This document shows positions 10,986 through 21,048 of a stretch of 64,000 nucleotides of DNA, piece by piece. Positions within the stretch are counted from its first letter, which is position 1. Every line of letters begins with the position of its first letter. The stretch spans positions 10,048,802-10,112,801 of the forward strand of contig NC_063258.1 of the NCBI RefSeq assembly GCF_019578655.1, in the 5' to 3' direction. The position numbers were made by a program, and so were the translations under genes. The DNA comes from Ricinus communis. Its lineage: Eukaryota; Streptophyta; Magnoliopsida; Malpighiales; Euphorbiaceae. A model generated the notes under the pieces. It searched no databases. It was not told where the DNA came from and saw only the letters and a list, made by a program, of their open reading frames with translations.

Positions 10986-12110
10986 TTCTGTTTCGAGTTT
11001 AAGCAGACCAGGTGATTCGGTGATCCGTGTATGGGGAAGAGATCCTCCAGATTTTGAGGCATTGCCATGATGGACCAACAGGAGGTCATTAAGCAGCTAA
11101 CCACACTGCTAGGAAGATTCTGGAGGCTGGATTCTATTGGCCTACCATTTTTCGGGATGCTAGAGAATTCGTGCAGGTTTATGATGCATGCCAGAGGTCA
11201 GGTAACATCTTTGCTCGTGATGAGATGCCCCAAACAAGCATTCAAATGGTTAAGATTCGTTATGTTTGGGGCATCGACTTCATGGGGCCCTTCTTTTCTT
11301 CTGTTGAGTATTTCTCTAAGTGACCAGAAGCGCAAGCATTCCAGACTAGTGATGCTAGAGTCTTTACTAAGTTCCTTAAGCAATTGTTTGCTAGGTTTGG
11401 CATACCTAGGGCACTGATTAGTGATAGAGGGACTCATTTTTGTAATGCTCAACTGGAGAGAGTACTTCAGTGATATGGAGTGACCCACAAGTTTTCTACG
11501 CCCTATCACCCACAGACTAGTGGGCAAGTAGAGGTTACCAATAGGAGTTTGAAACACATTTTAGAGAAAACTGTTCGGTTGAGTAGGAAGGATTGGGCAA
11601 ATAAGTTAGATGATGCACTTTGGGCATTCAGGATAGCCTATCATACTTCTACAGGGGTAGGCTTGTGTATGGGAAAGCCTACTATTTACCTGTTGAGTTA
11701 GAGCACAGAGCCCTTTGGGCTTAAGAACTTGTAATTTTGATGTTGATTCTACAAGTAAACAGAGACAGTGGCAGCTCAATGAGTTGGATGAGTGGCGCCA
11801 GCAAGCATATGGCAACTCATTCATCTATAAGGAGCAGAATAAAAAGTGGCACGACAAGCGACTGAGGGGCTCCAAAGAGTTTCAAGTTGGGGACTGGGTT
11901 TTGCTCTACAATTCACATCTCCGTTTGTTCCTAGGGAAGCTTAGGAGTCGCTGGTCAAGACCATTCGTGATCCAACAAGTGTTCCCATATATGGCAAAAT
12001 TAAGTGGCATCATCCTGATAAGAGGAGTTTCAAGGTGAATGGCCATCATTTGAAACATTATTATGGAGACTCACTTGAGATAGAGGTGTGGGTCAACATG
12101 GTGTTGTTCT
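10986..12110 (+). pseudogene. Copy A integrase, broken
   Basis: The zinc finger is partly visible at about 11050-11200 (HCHDGPTGGH, then FYWPTIF and a YDACQR-like stretch). The catalytic triad can be placed in one frame: Asp in GIDFMGPF (11276), Asp in SDRGTHF (11423) and Glu in GQVEVTNR (11531). The last two are separated by 35 residues, as expected for D,D(35)E. The first interval is 49 codons, shorter than usual, so bases are missing. A stop lies between the second Asp and the Glu. The C-terminal part (11715-12060) shows KWHDKRLRGSKEFQVGDWVL and ends with KVNGHHLKHYY. Confidence 0.85.
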
Positions 12111-12339
12111 AGCGAGATTGACTTTCTGCATAAGTCCAGCTACACGACTTGGTCAAAAGAAGCGCTCTTAGGAGGCATTCTCGAGCTTATCCTTTACATT
12201 TCTGTGTTTATTTTTGAGAATTTAATTTATCCTTTATACTTAGCTCGTTTTTACATTTTAGTTGGTTTGGAAGTTAACTCCTTTCATTATGTTGTGCAAA
12301 TTATTGAGTTATACAGGTGTTAGTGCAAAAGATGGAGTA
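12111..12339 (+). other. Spacer after pol, copy A
   Basis: T-rich non-coding sequence (CATTTCTGTGTTTATTTTTG and similar) nearly identical to 56270-56500 in copy B. No feature is recognised in it. Confidence 0.5.
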
Positions 12340-12760
12340 AAAGCACATTTCTAGGCTTCAACACGGGACCAACACTGCCAGATATGACCCATGCCCAACT
12401 TTTAAGGCGTGTTGGATGTGAAAATGAAGTTACCTGCCCGAGAGTCACACGGCCCGTGTCCTATTGCCCGTGTTGGGTATAAAAGTTGGAGAAGTTACAC
12501 TGCCTCGAGAGTCACGGTTTATAACACGGCGGTACATCAACACGGATCATGTTACAACCGTGTTGATTTTGAGGCAACCGAGAACATAGTCCGATTGGGA
12601 GCAGGCTTGACACCACCCATGTCACGACACGGCCATAACAGGCGTTAAAAAGGGAGAAGAACACTGGTTTGATGATCATGACCGCTTGAGCAAAAATCCT
12701 TCCGACTCTTCTATTCTCTATAAATTTTCAATTTTTGTGCAATTTTCTCGCGTTTTGCCA
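12340..12760 (+). promoter_or_regulatory. Possible internal promoter/leader of ORF3, copy A
   Basis: 12355-12650 contains many half and full copies of ACACGG/CCGTGT, as in LTR1 and LTR2. It is followed by GTTAAAAAGGGAGAAGAACAC (12645-12664), which is TATA-less here, whereas copy B has CTATAAAAAGGG. A purine-rich then T-rich leader follows to the GTAAGT at 12769. Promoter activity is inferred only from the likeness to the LTR and from copy B. Confidence 0.45.
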
Positions 12761-12768
12761 TCAACCAA

Positions 12769-13213
12769 GTAAGTTTTCTTTTTATTTTCTAATTTCTTTT
12801 TGTTATTAATTGTTAGTTTTTATTTTTTATTGTTTTATTTTATTATTTTTTTTTCTTTCTTTTCTCTCCTTATTTATTTGGTATTATTCTGCTTAATGTT
12901 CTTTTAATTTTGTTTTTCTCTTTTCTACTTACTCATTTAATATTGTTTTTATTTTATTTTGTTTTATTTTTATTATTTTATTTTATTATTTTGTCTTATT
13001 TATTTCATTTTATTTTTAGTTTATTTTAAAATTTTAAGTTTTAATTTTTGTGTTAGTTGAGGTGTAGTTTAGTTATTTAATTCTTATTATGCAATTTTTC
13101 CTGTTCAGTTGTTACATTGTCAAAATTTCAACTAAATCTCTATGCTGCTTGAATTATTTATTTGCTATGTATACATTATTTTCTGCTTCTGTTAATGACT
13201 AATACCTTTTCAG
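12769..13213 (+). other. Intron-like T-rich segment before ORF3, copy A
   Basis: Begins GTAAGT (12769-12774), is extremely T-rich (TTTTATTTTATTATT runs through 12780-13030) and ends CCTTTTCAG at 13213. The ORF3 ATG follows at 13219. Length is about 445 bases and the composition is that of a plant intron. Copy B has the same ends at 56938 and 57374. Splicing is inferred, not shown. Confidence 0.5.
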
Positions 13214-13218
13214 CTATA

Positions 13219-15172
13219 ATGTCAGAACGCACTAGACAGCAGCCTCCACGACTAGCACAATACAAAAGACGTCGCACAGATGCAGACGCTTCTTCTTCAC
13301 AAAGACAAGGTCCAAAGACTACCCACACCAAAGACAACCACCCACCAATGATACCTTAGAGACCCTAGCACTACCAAACCGTCAGGCAACATTTATCGCT
13401 ACATTTCACCTTAGACCATGAGTAGTGCTTCCAAATCCTTCGATAGAAGCAAGTCGAGACCGGACTGTATTGACTTCACCGTGCTAGAGAGGGTCGGACT
13501 ATCCCTAGAGGTCAGAGAGCTCTTTGAGACCCAACCATATGCTTGATTCTTCGACATCATCGAGCCCACCTATCGGGAGCTCACTATAGAGTTTTGCAGC
13601 ATCTTCTTTCTACATCGGTAGATCACTGATTGGCATCGAGTTGATGCCATTTCTTTCAAGCTAAAGGGGTATACCTAATGATGCACCTTAGTTTGGGATG
13701 CACCTAGGGCTATAGACTCAGTAGGAGATCACTAGAGAGGCCTACCAGGGGTGCTTATATACTTACCTCATCCCTTGTGAGAGGATATGGGACGAGATTG
13801 TGACCGACTAGAGACATTACCCGAGCCGGCCAAGGCATCTAGCCTTCTAAACTGGCTCGATATTTGCATACACTTTGCTCTACACCATTACAGTGCAGGG
13901 GAAAGCTTTACGATAGTGATGATCGATGGCTTTATCCTTTAGGGCACTACACCACAGAGGAAGTCGGATATGGGCTACCACCTAGCAAATCGATTAGGAC
14001 CTTCGCGAGGGAGTCCAAGAAGATTCATCTCATTTTGGCCCCTACATCACACGCTTGGCTAGGAGGTTGGATGTTATGGATGATTGTTTGAGTGACCTGA
14101 CTCGGATAGGGGATATATCAGAGTCCGCTACATGGTTAACATGCGATGTGATAGCTTCACAAGGGCCCCTCACGCTGAGTATAAATTAGTCACCGGATCC
14201 CGTGGATGGTTAGTGAGGCCGGCTAGAGCACCATAGACCTACCGTGGACGTACTTAGAGCCTACGACCCCGCACGCGGCTTTCACCCCTCCTCAAAAGGC
14301 CATCTTCATACACCGCCAAGACCTCCAATGCTCGACAGTGCTCCTGTAGATCGCTTAGACAGGCTTTCAAACCTTCAGCAGGAGCACTTACCTAGTTCAG
14401 GCAGTTTCGGAAGAAGACTAGAGCACAGCTCTAGGGCTTTAATGACCTAAGACAATAGCTCTTGGAGGCTTAGAAGATAGGTTACACAGTTAGATCAAAT
14501 GGCGGCATCAACTCCATGGATAGCCGATTTTGGCAGAATTATGGAATGTAGTAATTTTGATAACTCTTTGGGTGATATTTAGCCGGACCTTAGCAATTGC
14601 TTCCGCGGGGAGGTTAGGAGGCCTGGGTTAGAGCACCACAGGACTCAACTGTGGACGCATTAGAGCTATGACCTCGAGATATACCGACCGGCATGTGCCC
14701 CTCTCCTAGTCCGTCATCTTCATACACTGCCAAGACTCTAGTACTTATATAGGTGCTATTGCAGATCGCTAAGACAGCTTTTATACCTTTAGCAGGAGCA
14801 CTTCACCGAGTTCGTGCGCTTTAGAAGGTACGAGTACGCCTCCACCGCTTTAATGACCTACCGCAACAACTCTTGGAGGGCTTAAAGAGACAGTTACACA
14901 TTAGATCAAAATATGCTCAACTCCAACGGATAGTCGATTCGCAGGATGATGGAGTGTAGTAATTCTTTGATGATCTGGGTGATATTAAGTTGGACCTCAA
15001 GAATTGCTTCCTCAAGGGAAGTTAGGAGGCCTAGGCTAAAGCACCATAGACCCACCGAACGTACTAAAGCTACAACCTCGAGATATACCCGACCCATCAC
15101 GTGCTTTTGGCCCCTCTCCGCGGTGTGTCATCTTCATATGACCGCTAGCACCTCCCAAGGCTTAGATAGGTG
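13219..15172 (+). pseudogene. Copy A ORF3 (Athila third ORF), broken
   Basis: The start ATG at 13219 follows the acceptor-like CAG by five bases and opens MSERTRQQPPRLAQYKRRRT, with a basic cluster that could be a nuclear signal. The first frame stops at 13357. Beyond it, frame-shifted remains continue: FFDIIEPTYRELTIEF (about 13535-13600), GCLYTYLIPCERIWDEIV (about 13752-13802), then a stretch about YITRLARRLDVMDD (14043-14090) and the tandem units from 14215. This position is held by the envelope-like or unknown ORF of Athila elements. I see no clear signal peptide or fusion peptide, so no envelope function is claimed. Truncated at about 15172. Confidence 0.6.
14215..15172 (+). repeat. Tandem repeat of about 405 bp in ORF3, copy A
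   Basis: Units start near 14215, 14619 and 15026 with GAGGCC followed by AGAGCACCA. Each carries GACCTCGAGATATAC- or TCTTCATACAC-type phrases, an AGGAGCACTT phrase and a TAATGACCTA phrase. Spacing of 405 and about 408 bases is near a multiple of three (135 codons), so the array could once have been translated in one frame. The third unit is cut at 15172. Confidence 0.75.
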
Positions 15173-16003
15173 CTCCGAGGGAGGAAGATGACTTTAGCTT
15201 GCCTCAAGAGGTATCCCGAGGCCTTTACATATAAGATTGCGACATTCCTTGAATCAACCCAAGCTATTGTTCGCATAAAACTCGATAAAGGATAATTACA
15301 GCCGCTGGTATAGCCACATCGACATTTGAACCTAAATATGAAGGAAGTAATAAAAAGGAGGTAATTAAATTTTGGATGTAGGTTTGATTTACCCTATTTC
15401 CGATGTACTTGGGTTTGTCCTTTGCAAGTTGTGCCCATGAATGGAGGCATGATGGTGGCCAAGAATGAGAAGGATGAGTCGACATCGACTAGGACGGAAT
15501 TGGTTTCGAGTTTGCATTAATTATAGGAGGCTCAATGATGCAACCCTAAGGACCATTTTTCCCTTCCCTTTAAAGTGACTGGATGTTAGAGCGCTTATCG
15601 TGGCATATGTTTTATTGTTTTCTTGATAGTTTTTCGTGTTATTTTTAGATTCTCACTGCACCGACCACCAAGAGAAAACCACTTACACTTGCCCCTACGG
15701 TACGCTCATATACAAGAGGATACCATTCAGTTTGTGCAATGCACTGCTACTTTCCGTAGGTGCATGGTAGCGATCTTCCATGATATGATTGAAGAGTCTA
15801 TGGAGGTGTTCATGGATGACTTCTCAGATTTGGTAACTCTTTTCCCACCGCTTGCTTAACTTAAAGCGATGCTTGCATGTTGTGTAATAGCTAATCTTGT
15901 GTTAAATTGGAAAAGTGTCATTTTACGGTGAGAGAAGATATTGTGGTAGGGCATAAAATTTTACATGCAGGAATGGAGGTAGATAGAGCTAAGGTAGAGA
16001 CCT
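15173..16003 (+). pseudogene. Stray Athila RT fragment
   Basis: Second, more diverged version of the RT segment at about 9345-10175. It has the ATGACTTTAGCTTGCCTCAA phrase, the CATTTTTCCCTTCCCTTTAA phrase and the palm with MEVFMDDFSDLVTLF (FMDDF at about 15807-15821), then AGATAGAGCTAAGGTAGAGA, where it stops. It lies between the cut end of copy A ORF3 and chromovirus C2 gag. Both ends are abrupt. Confidence 0.85.
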
Positions 16004-16052
16004 AAGGGAATGTGGAGGAATAACAAATTTCTTTGTTTTGCAGATTTACATA

Positions 16053-17270
16053 ATGTCTCAAAGTAGAGATAAAAGGTTTACGGAGGAGGAGCCAAAGGAT
16101 GTCGACCTAAAATTGTATATGAAGGTTACACAAGGGACCTTGGAATGGCTCAATCAAAGGTTCGAGAGCATGGATGAGAGGTTGGAGAGAGTGAAGTCAA
16201 GTTCTCAAAGGGGGTAATCTAGCGCCCCAACCAATATAATGAGAGGCTAAGGGACATAGACCATGAAGAATATGATGATGATGACTTTGAAGAGATGGAA
16301 CGGGGTCTAATGCAAACCGCAGATTTGACAATGATGAAAGGGGAGTAAGGAGAGTATATGGGAACTTAGGAAACATTAATATGAAAATCCCAACTTTCAA
16401 GGAAAGAGTGATCTCGAGGCTTACCATGAGTGGAAAAGAAAGTGGAGCTTGTGTTCGATTGCCACAACTACTCCTGGAGGAGAAAAAGGTAAAACTTGTC
16501 GCTATTGAATTTAATCGATTATGCTATTATTTGGTTGGTTCATCTTGTGATAAGTAGGAGGAGGAATTGAGAGTATCCTATTTTCACATAGGAGAAGATG
16601 AAAGTTGTAATGAGAGAACATTTTATTCCTCAACATTATCATAGAGAGTTGCACAATAGATTGCAAAGTCTAGTGCAAGGATCTAAGAGTGTTGAAGAAT
16701 ATTATAAAGAGATGAAGATTGCAATGATTCCGCTAATGTGGAAGAAGATCGTGAAGCAATAATGGTAAGGTTCTTACATGGATTGAATCGAGACATAGCT
16801 AATATGGTTGAGCTTCAACATTATATGGAGATAGAGGATATGTTGCACATGGCCATGAAGATTGAGAGGCAATTGAAGAGCAAGAATGCTAAAATCAATT
16901 CGCATCAATTTCCTCATGGAAGTCAAATTGGAAGAAGGATGACAAGGCGCTTTTAAGCCTAAATTTGAGTCTTTCAAGGATCCCAAGTGTAGGGTGGCAA
17001 CAAATTCCAAGGTAAATCCACTCTTAGACATCCAAAACTAGAGATATTAAATGTTTTAGATGTTTGAAATGGGCCATATAGCTTCTTAATGTCTAAACAA
17101 AAGAGCCATGGTTATGAGAGACAATGGGAAGTGGAGTTTGAAAGTGAAGAAGAAGAAGAGATGCCGCCCCTAGAAGATGGTAGTGACCAAGAGTATGACT
17201 AACATGGTGATATATTAATGGCAAGGCGAGCATTGAGTTTGCAGCAAAAAGAGGAAGAGGTACAAAGAGA
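16053..17270 (+). pseudogene. C2 gag, broken
   Basis: The start is the ATG at 16053, opening MSQSRDKRFTEEEPKDVDLK, followed by TLEWLNQRFESMDERLERV, a likely coiled coil. Capsid phrases: IKIPTFKER (about 16384), EEKKVKLVAIEF (about 16480) and the open piece EDREAIMVRFLHGLNRDIAN with VELQHYMEIEDMLHMAMKIE (16738-16956). The zinc knuckle (about 17040-17110, KCFRCL) is frameshifted. The acidic tail EFESEEEE-like (17137-17190) precedes protease. Several frameshifts and stops. Confidence 0.8.
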
Positions 17271-17405
17271 CAATATCTTTCATACTAGATGTCGAGTCAA
17301 AGATAAGGTATGTAGCATGATAATTAATTGGGGTAGTTGTACCAATGTGGCTAGTAATCGAACTTATTGAAAATTTATATTTGCCAACTTTTAAACACTC
17401 CTAAG

Positions 17406-17846
17406 TTACAGCCTCGCCTAGAGAAGCGGTCGATGAGGGCTGAAGTGGACACTGTGGCAAGGATAGGATGCCCAACAAGGAGCGACTTCATGCAGCTTCT
17501 AGGATGGCAACACTCTAAGGTACATGAATGAATCTTATTGTACGCTGAAATGAGGTGGGGAATGGTTGACAACATATATGTAAAGAGTTGGAACTAATCA
17601 CATAAGGCGCTTTTTGGTTGTTTGTCTATGGAGTTATAGGAACTCCAAAGTTAAACGTGCTTGATTCGGAAATGTTTAGGATGGGCGACCTCCCGAGAAG
17701 TTCTCGAATCCGGCCAAAGAGAGGGTTTCAATATTCGTGATGGGTAACCTCTTGAAAAGTTCTTGAATCCGCCAAACAAATAAAATCGTGAGGCTAGTAG
17801 GGTCAAAGCGACCATATCCTCATGTGATCTAGTTCGATTCATTACA
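17406..17846 (+). mobile_element. Cassandra-like LTR carrying 5S rRNA-derived sequence
   Basis: About 440 bases inside the C2 protease gene. They contain a recognisable 5S rRNA segment followed by AAATCGTGAGGCTAGTAGGG and TCAAAGCGACCATATC, phrases typical after the 5S part of Cassandra TRIM LTRs. The ends are TTACAG and CATTACA. The flanks CCTAAG and CCCCAG might be a decayed target duplication but match at only four of six positions. No internal region or second LTR is seen, so it looks like a solo LTR. Cassandra LTRs are known to carry 5S promoters; I assign it to that group by content, not by search. Confidence 0.65.
17639..17708 (+). rRNA. 5S rRNA-derived segment (not a functional gene)
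   Basis: Matches plant 5S rRNA from the GAACTCC stretch to the 3' side. Box A region AGTTAAACGTGCTTG (canonical AGTTAAGCGTGCTTG), an intermediate element remnant TTTAGG and box C-like ATGGGCGACCTCCCGAGAAG (canonical ATGGGTGACCTCCTGGGAAG). The 5' half of 5S and the last bases are absent. A second, shorter box C-like stretch, GTGATGGGTAACCTCTTGAA, lies at 17737-17768. Confidence 0.8.
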
Positions 17847-18700
17847 CCCCAGCCATATAAGCTTCAATAGTTGAATGATTGTGGTGAGATTAGAGTTGCA
17901 AAGCAAGTATTAGTGTCTTTCTCATTGGTAGGTACAAAGATGAGGTGTTGTGTGATTTGTTGCCTATGCATGCTAGACATATTCTTTAGGCCGCCTATGG
18001 AAATTTGATAGAAGAGTTAATCAAGATGGTTTTACTAACAAATACTCTTTGTAATGAATGCCAAATCTATTACACTTGTTCCTTCGACACCTAAAGAGGT
18101 GTATGAAGACCAAATGCGAATGAAAAGGAAAGCAATACAAAACACATGAGTGATGATATGCAAGAAAAGAAAGAAAATGTGAGCATGAGTGGACAAAAAG
18201 AAAAATAAAGAAAGTATGCACATGAGAGAAAAAGAAAAAGGCGAGGTGTGAAAAGTGAGAAAAGGAAAGGAAAGAGAGTTTCTATGCAAGAGAGAGTGAG
18301 GTGAAAAGAGCCTTCTGGCCAATCGCACCATGTTTGTACTTATGTAAAAAGAGTCCTACTTTAATGCTAAAGAGCTTAACTCTTCTTTGCCTAGTGCTTT
18401 TGTTTATTTGTTGCGATGATTTATTTCTCCTAAAAGACCCCATATGGATTGCCACCAATTAAGGAATAGAGCATCAAATTGATTTCATTCCCGGATCATC
18501 TATTCTAATCGGCCCGCCTATAGGAGCAACCTCGAGGAGACTAAGGAACTCCAAAGGCAAGTTGAAGAATTGATGACTAAAGGATTGACCAAGGAAGTAT
18601 GAGCCCGTGTGCAGTTCTAGTTTTACTTGTGCCTAAAAAGGATGGAACATGGAGGATGTGCATTGATTGTCGTGCCTTCAACAAAATCACTGTAAAGTAT

Positions 18701-20714
18701 AATGGTTTGGTATTATTTAGCGAGCATAAACAAGAGTGTTGAGTTAAAGCGCGTTGAAGGGACAATCATAAGCACCGACCCAATGCTTAGACAAATGCGA
18801 TGAGAGAAATTTAGTTGATAGAATATTGATATCATTTCTCAAATGACCATGGAGGAATCTTTTGGAAGAAAGAGGAATGCCGAGAATCGAGGCACGCCCC
18901 AAATATTCCGATTTAGGATTTACACTTGGAATCTCCATCATTCCTTGTTCCTTTAGGCATGAGTACTCTTAATGACACAAGGATTGGAATAAGGAATCAT
19001 GGGAATGCAATTAAAAGCTCGACCGGTGCATTGGGATTAGCTTGATGATCAAGCAGACGAGACATAAATCCATGTGAGTAAGAAAGAAATCATGTTGTTT
19101 TCAATAAATCCAAGGGTAATATAAGCAGGAATGCAAGTGTTTTGATGTTTTGACGTATATAATGAAGTATTTTCGGTCGGAGCATTATTAGGTTGCCGAA
19201 TCTAAATTTCTCCTTTTTATTAAATTACCTTATAAAATTTGGGACTACGAGACTTGTTGACCTATCAACTCCTTTTGGTTCTTGATTTGAATTTAGTTTA
19301 TTCATCTTAATTTATTTATTTACTCATACTTAACTTCTACTTTCTTCTTCTTATGAAATGAGGGCATTCATAATGTAAAACTACATGCAACCGAATATTT
19401 GAGGCGAGTGAGCATATTATTTCAGTTTTCTACATTGCGTAGAATTAAGTTACGAGTTCTTTCAAGAACTTTGTGAACTTATGAAGACCCGCACTAGCTT
19501 AACCTAGACTTATTGCTCACGCCCTTTCATTCTTTTATGCTCTTTGTCTACCTTTGTGTTTAAATCAATTCAATCCTTACGCTTAGCCATGGAAGAGAAT
19601 AAAAACTTGCGATCTTATTTCTTATCGAATCCGAAATACTATCTTTGTTCTCATTTGTTTGTTCCTTTGTTCATCTCTTTCTAATCAATGTCTTGTATGA
19701 ATTTTTGGTTTTATTTGGCGAGCATAAATAGGAGCGTTGAGTTAAAGCGCATGGAAGCGACAATCATAGGCAGCAATCCAATGCTTAGACAAATGCGAAG
19801 AAGGAAAATTAGTTAATCGAGTATTTATATCATTCTTCAAATGATGGCGGCTGAATCTTCTAGAGGAAAGAGGGAACACCGAGAATGGAGGCATGCCTAA
19901 ATTTTGCGATTCAGGATTTGCTCAATTGGGATCTCCATCGTTCTTTGTTCCTTTAGTTATGTGGACTCCCGATGACATGAAGATTAACATAAGGAATCAT
20001 GAAATCTCAATTGACAAGTTTGACCTATGCCATTGGGGCTTAGCTTGATGATCAAGCAGGACGAGACATAAATCCAAGCGCGTTAATGAGAAATCATGTG
20101 GGTTTCGATTAATCCAAGTGTAATACTAGTGGAATGCGAGATTTTAATATTTACGATGCGTATAAAAAGTAATTTGTGTTGGTGTGTTATAAGGTAGGCC
20201 CTCGCATATTTTTCCTTGCTTTGTTAAGTCGGATCATAAAATTTAGGACAACGATAGATGTTGACCACCAACTCCTCTCCTAGCTCTTGATTTGACTTTA
20301 TTTTATTCATCTTTGTGTATTTATTTATTCATATGTAGCTTCTAGTTTCTTCTTCATATAGAATTAGGGCTTTCGCACTATAAAAACTACATGCAACCGA
20401 ATACTTGAGGCTAGTGAGCGATTTAATATTTTAGTTTTCTATCAAGTAGAAATCAAGTTATTGGATCTTGCAAAGAAATTCACAAACTTATGATGACCTA
20501 CACTAGTGAAGTTAGTCCGATCACTCACATCCTTCCTTTCTTCTATGTTCTCCGCTCACCATTATGTTTAAATCAATTTGATTTGATCCTTAGGCTTAGC
20601 CGTATTGAAGAGAATAAAGAATTTGTGATTTCTTTCCATATCGAATTTGAAAGCCTACCTATGTTCTCATTTTGTTTGTTTCTTTTGTATCTCTCTTCTA
20701 ATTTTTATCTAATA
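18701..20714 (+). repeat. R1 tandem repeat array I, units 1 and 2
   Basis: Two head-to-tail units of about 1.0 kb. The anchor phrase GAGCATAAA appears at 18722, 19720 and 20737, so the periods are 998 and 1017. Each unit contains GCGACAATCATA, GAATCTTTTAGAGGAAAGAG- and ATCTCCATCATTCCTTG-like phrases, ATGATCAAGCAGGACGAGA, a CACTATAAAAA TATA-like stretch and TTTCAAGAACTTTG. No open frame runs through. I do not recognise the family. The head-to-tail arrangement suggests a satellite, possibly LTR-derived. Confidence 0.8.
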
Positions 20715-21048
20715 TGATGGTTTGATTTTACTTGGCGAGCATAAACAGGAGTGTTGAGTTAAAGCACATGGAAGCGACAATCATAGGCACCGATCTAATG
20801 CATGCACAACTACAAAAAAAAAATTAGTTGATCAAATATTCATATAATTCTCCAAATGATCATAGCGAATCTTTTAGAGGAAAGAGGGAAGGGCGAAAAT
20901 CGAGGCATGCCTAGATATTCTTATTCATGAGATGCACCATTGGGATCTCCATCATTCCTTGCTCCTCTAAGGACAAGGACTCGTGATTACACAAGGATTG
21001 GCGAGCGCAATTGACAAGCTTGACTGGTGGCATTATGGATTATGTAGA
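20715..21048 (+). repeat. R1 unit 3, left part (array I)
   Basis: Continues the R1 array up to the GGATTATGTAGA just before the solo-LTR-like insertion. The unit resumes at 23156. Confidence 0.8.

Larger units (their letters stand above)
5422..15172 (+). mobile_element. Athila-type Ty3/gypsy element, copy A, 3' truncated
   Basis: Order on the plus strand: LTR (5422-6896), tRNA-Asp PBS, gag, protease, RT, RNase H, integrase, a long leader and a third ORF. This is the layout of the plant Athila lineage. The element ends abruptly inside the third tandem unit of ORF3 near 15172. No 3' LTR follows; instead a foreign RT fragment is joined. It is a close paralogue of copy B (48848-62731). All reading frames carry stops. 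Confidence 0.85.
16004..18700 (+). mobile_element. Chromovirus C2 (CRM-like), 5' part only
   Basis: Plus-strand gag, zinc knuckle, protease and the first part of RT of the same chromovirus family as C1. It is split by a 5S-derived insertion at 17406-17846 and cut at about 18700, where R1 array I begins. No LTR is present upstream; the 5' side joins an Athila RT fragment. Confidence 0.8.
17271..18700 (+). pseudogene. C2 protease and RT start, interrupted
   Basis: The protease N-terminus reads FHTRCRVKDKVCSMII and then NWGSCTNVAS at about 17320-17355, so the catalytic Asp is Asn here. The 5S-derived element splits the gene after about 17405. The protease resumes at 17853 with LNDCGEIRVAKQVLV and a frameshifted LVGTKM stretch. 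A Lys/Glu-rich linker (18060-18330) follows, then RT N-terminal phrases near 18470-18700 (IEHQIDFIP, then [18 protein letters not shown], then KITVKY). The catalytic YFDD region is absent because R1 begins at about 18701. Confidence 0.75.

Noticed and set aside
13219..15172. Naming ORF3 an envelope gene
   Set aside because: The position fits the envelope-like ORF of Athila elements, but I see no signal peptide, fusion peptide or clear membrane anchor, and the frame is destroyed.
17639..17708. A functional 5S rRNA gene
   Set aside because: Only the 3' part is present, with several changes in the control boxes, and it is embedded in an LTR-like insertion.
18021..18331. Two overlapping minus-strand frames rich in Ser, His, Phe and Leu that look membrane-like
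   Set aside because: They are the complement of the Lys/Glu-rich protease-RT linker of chromovirus C2.
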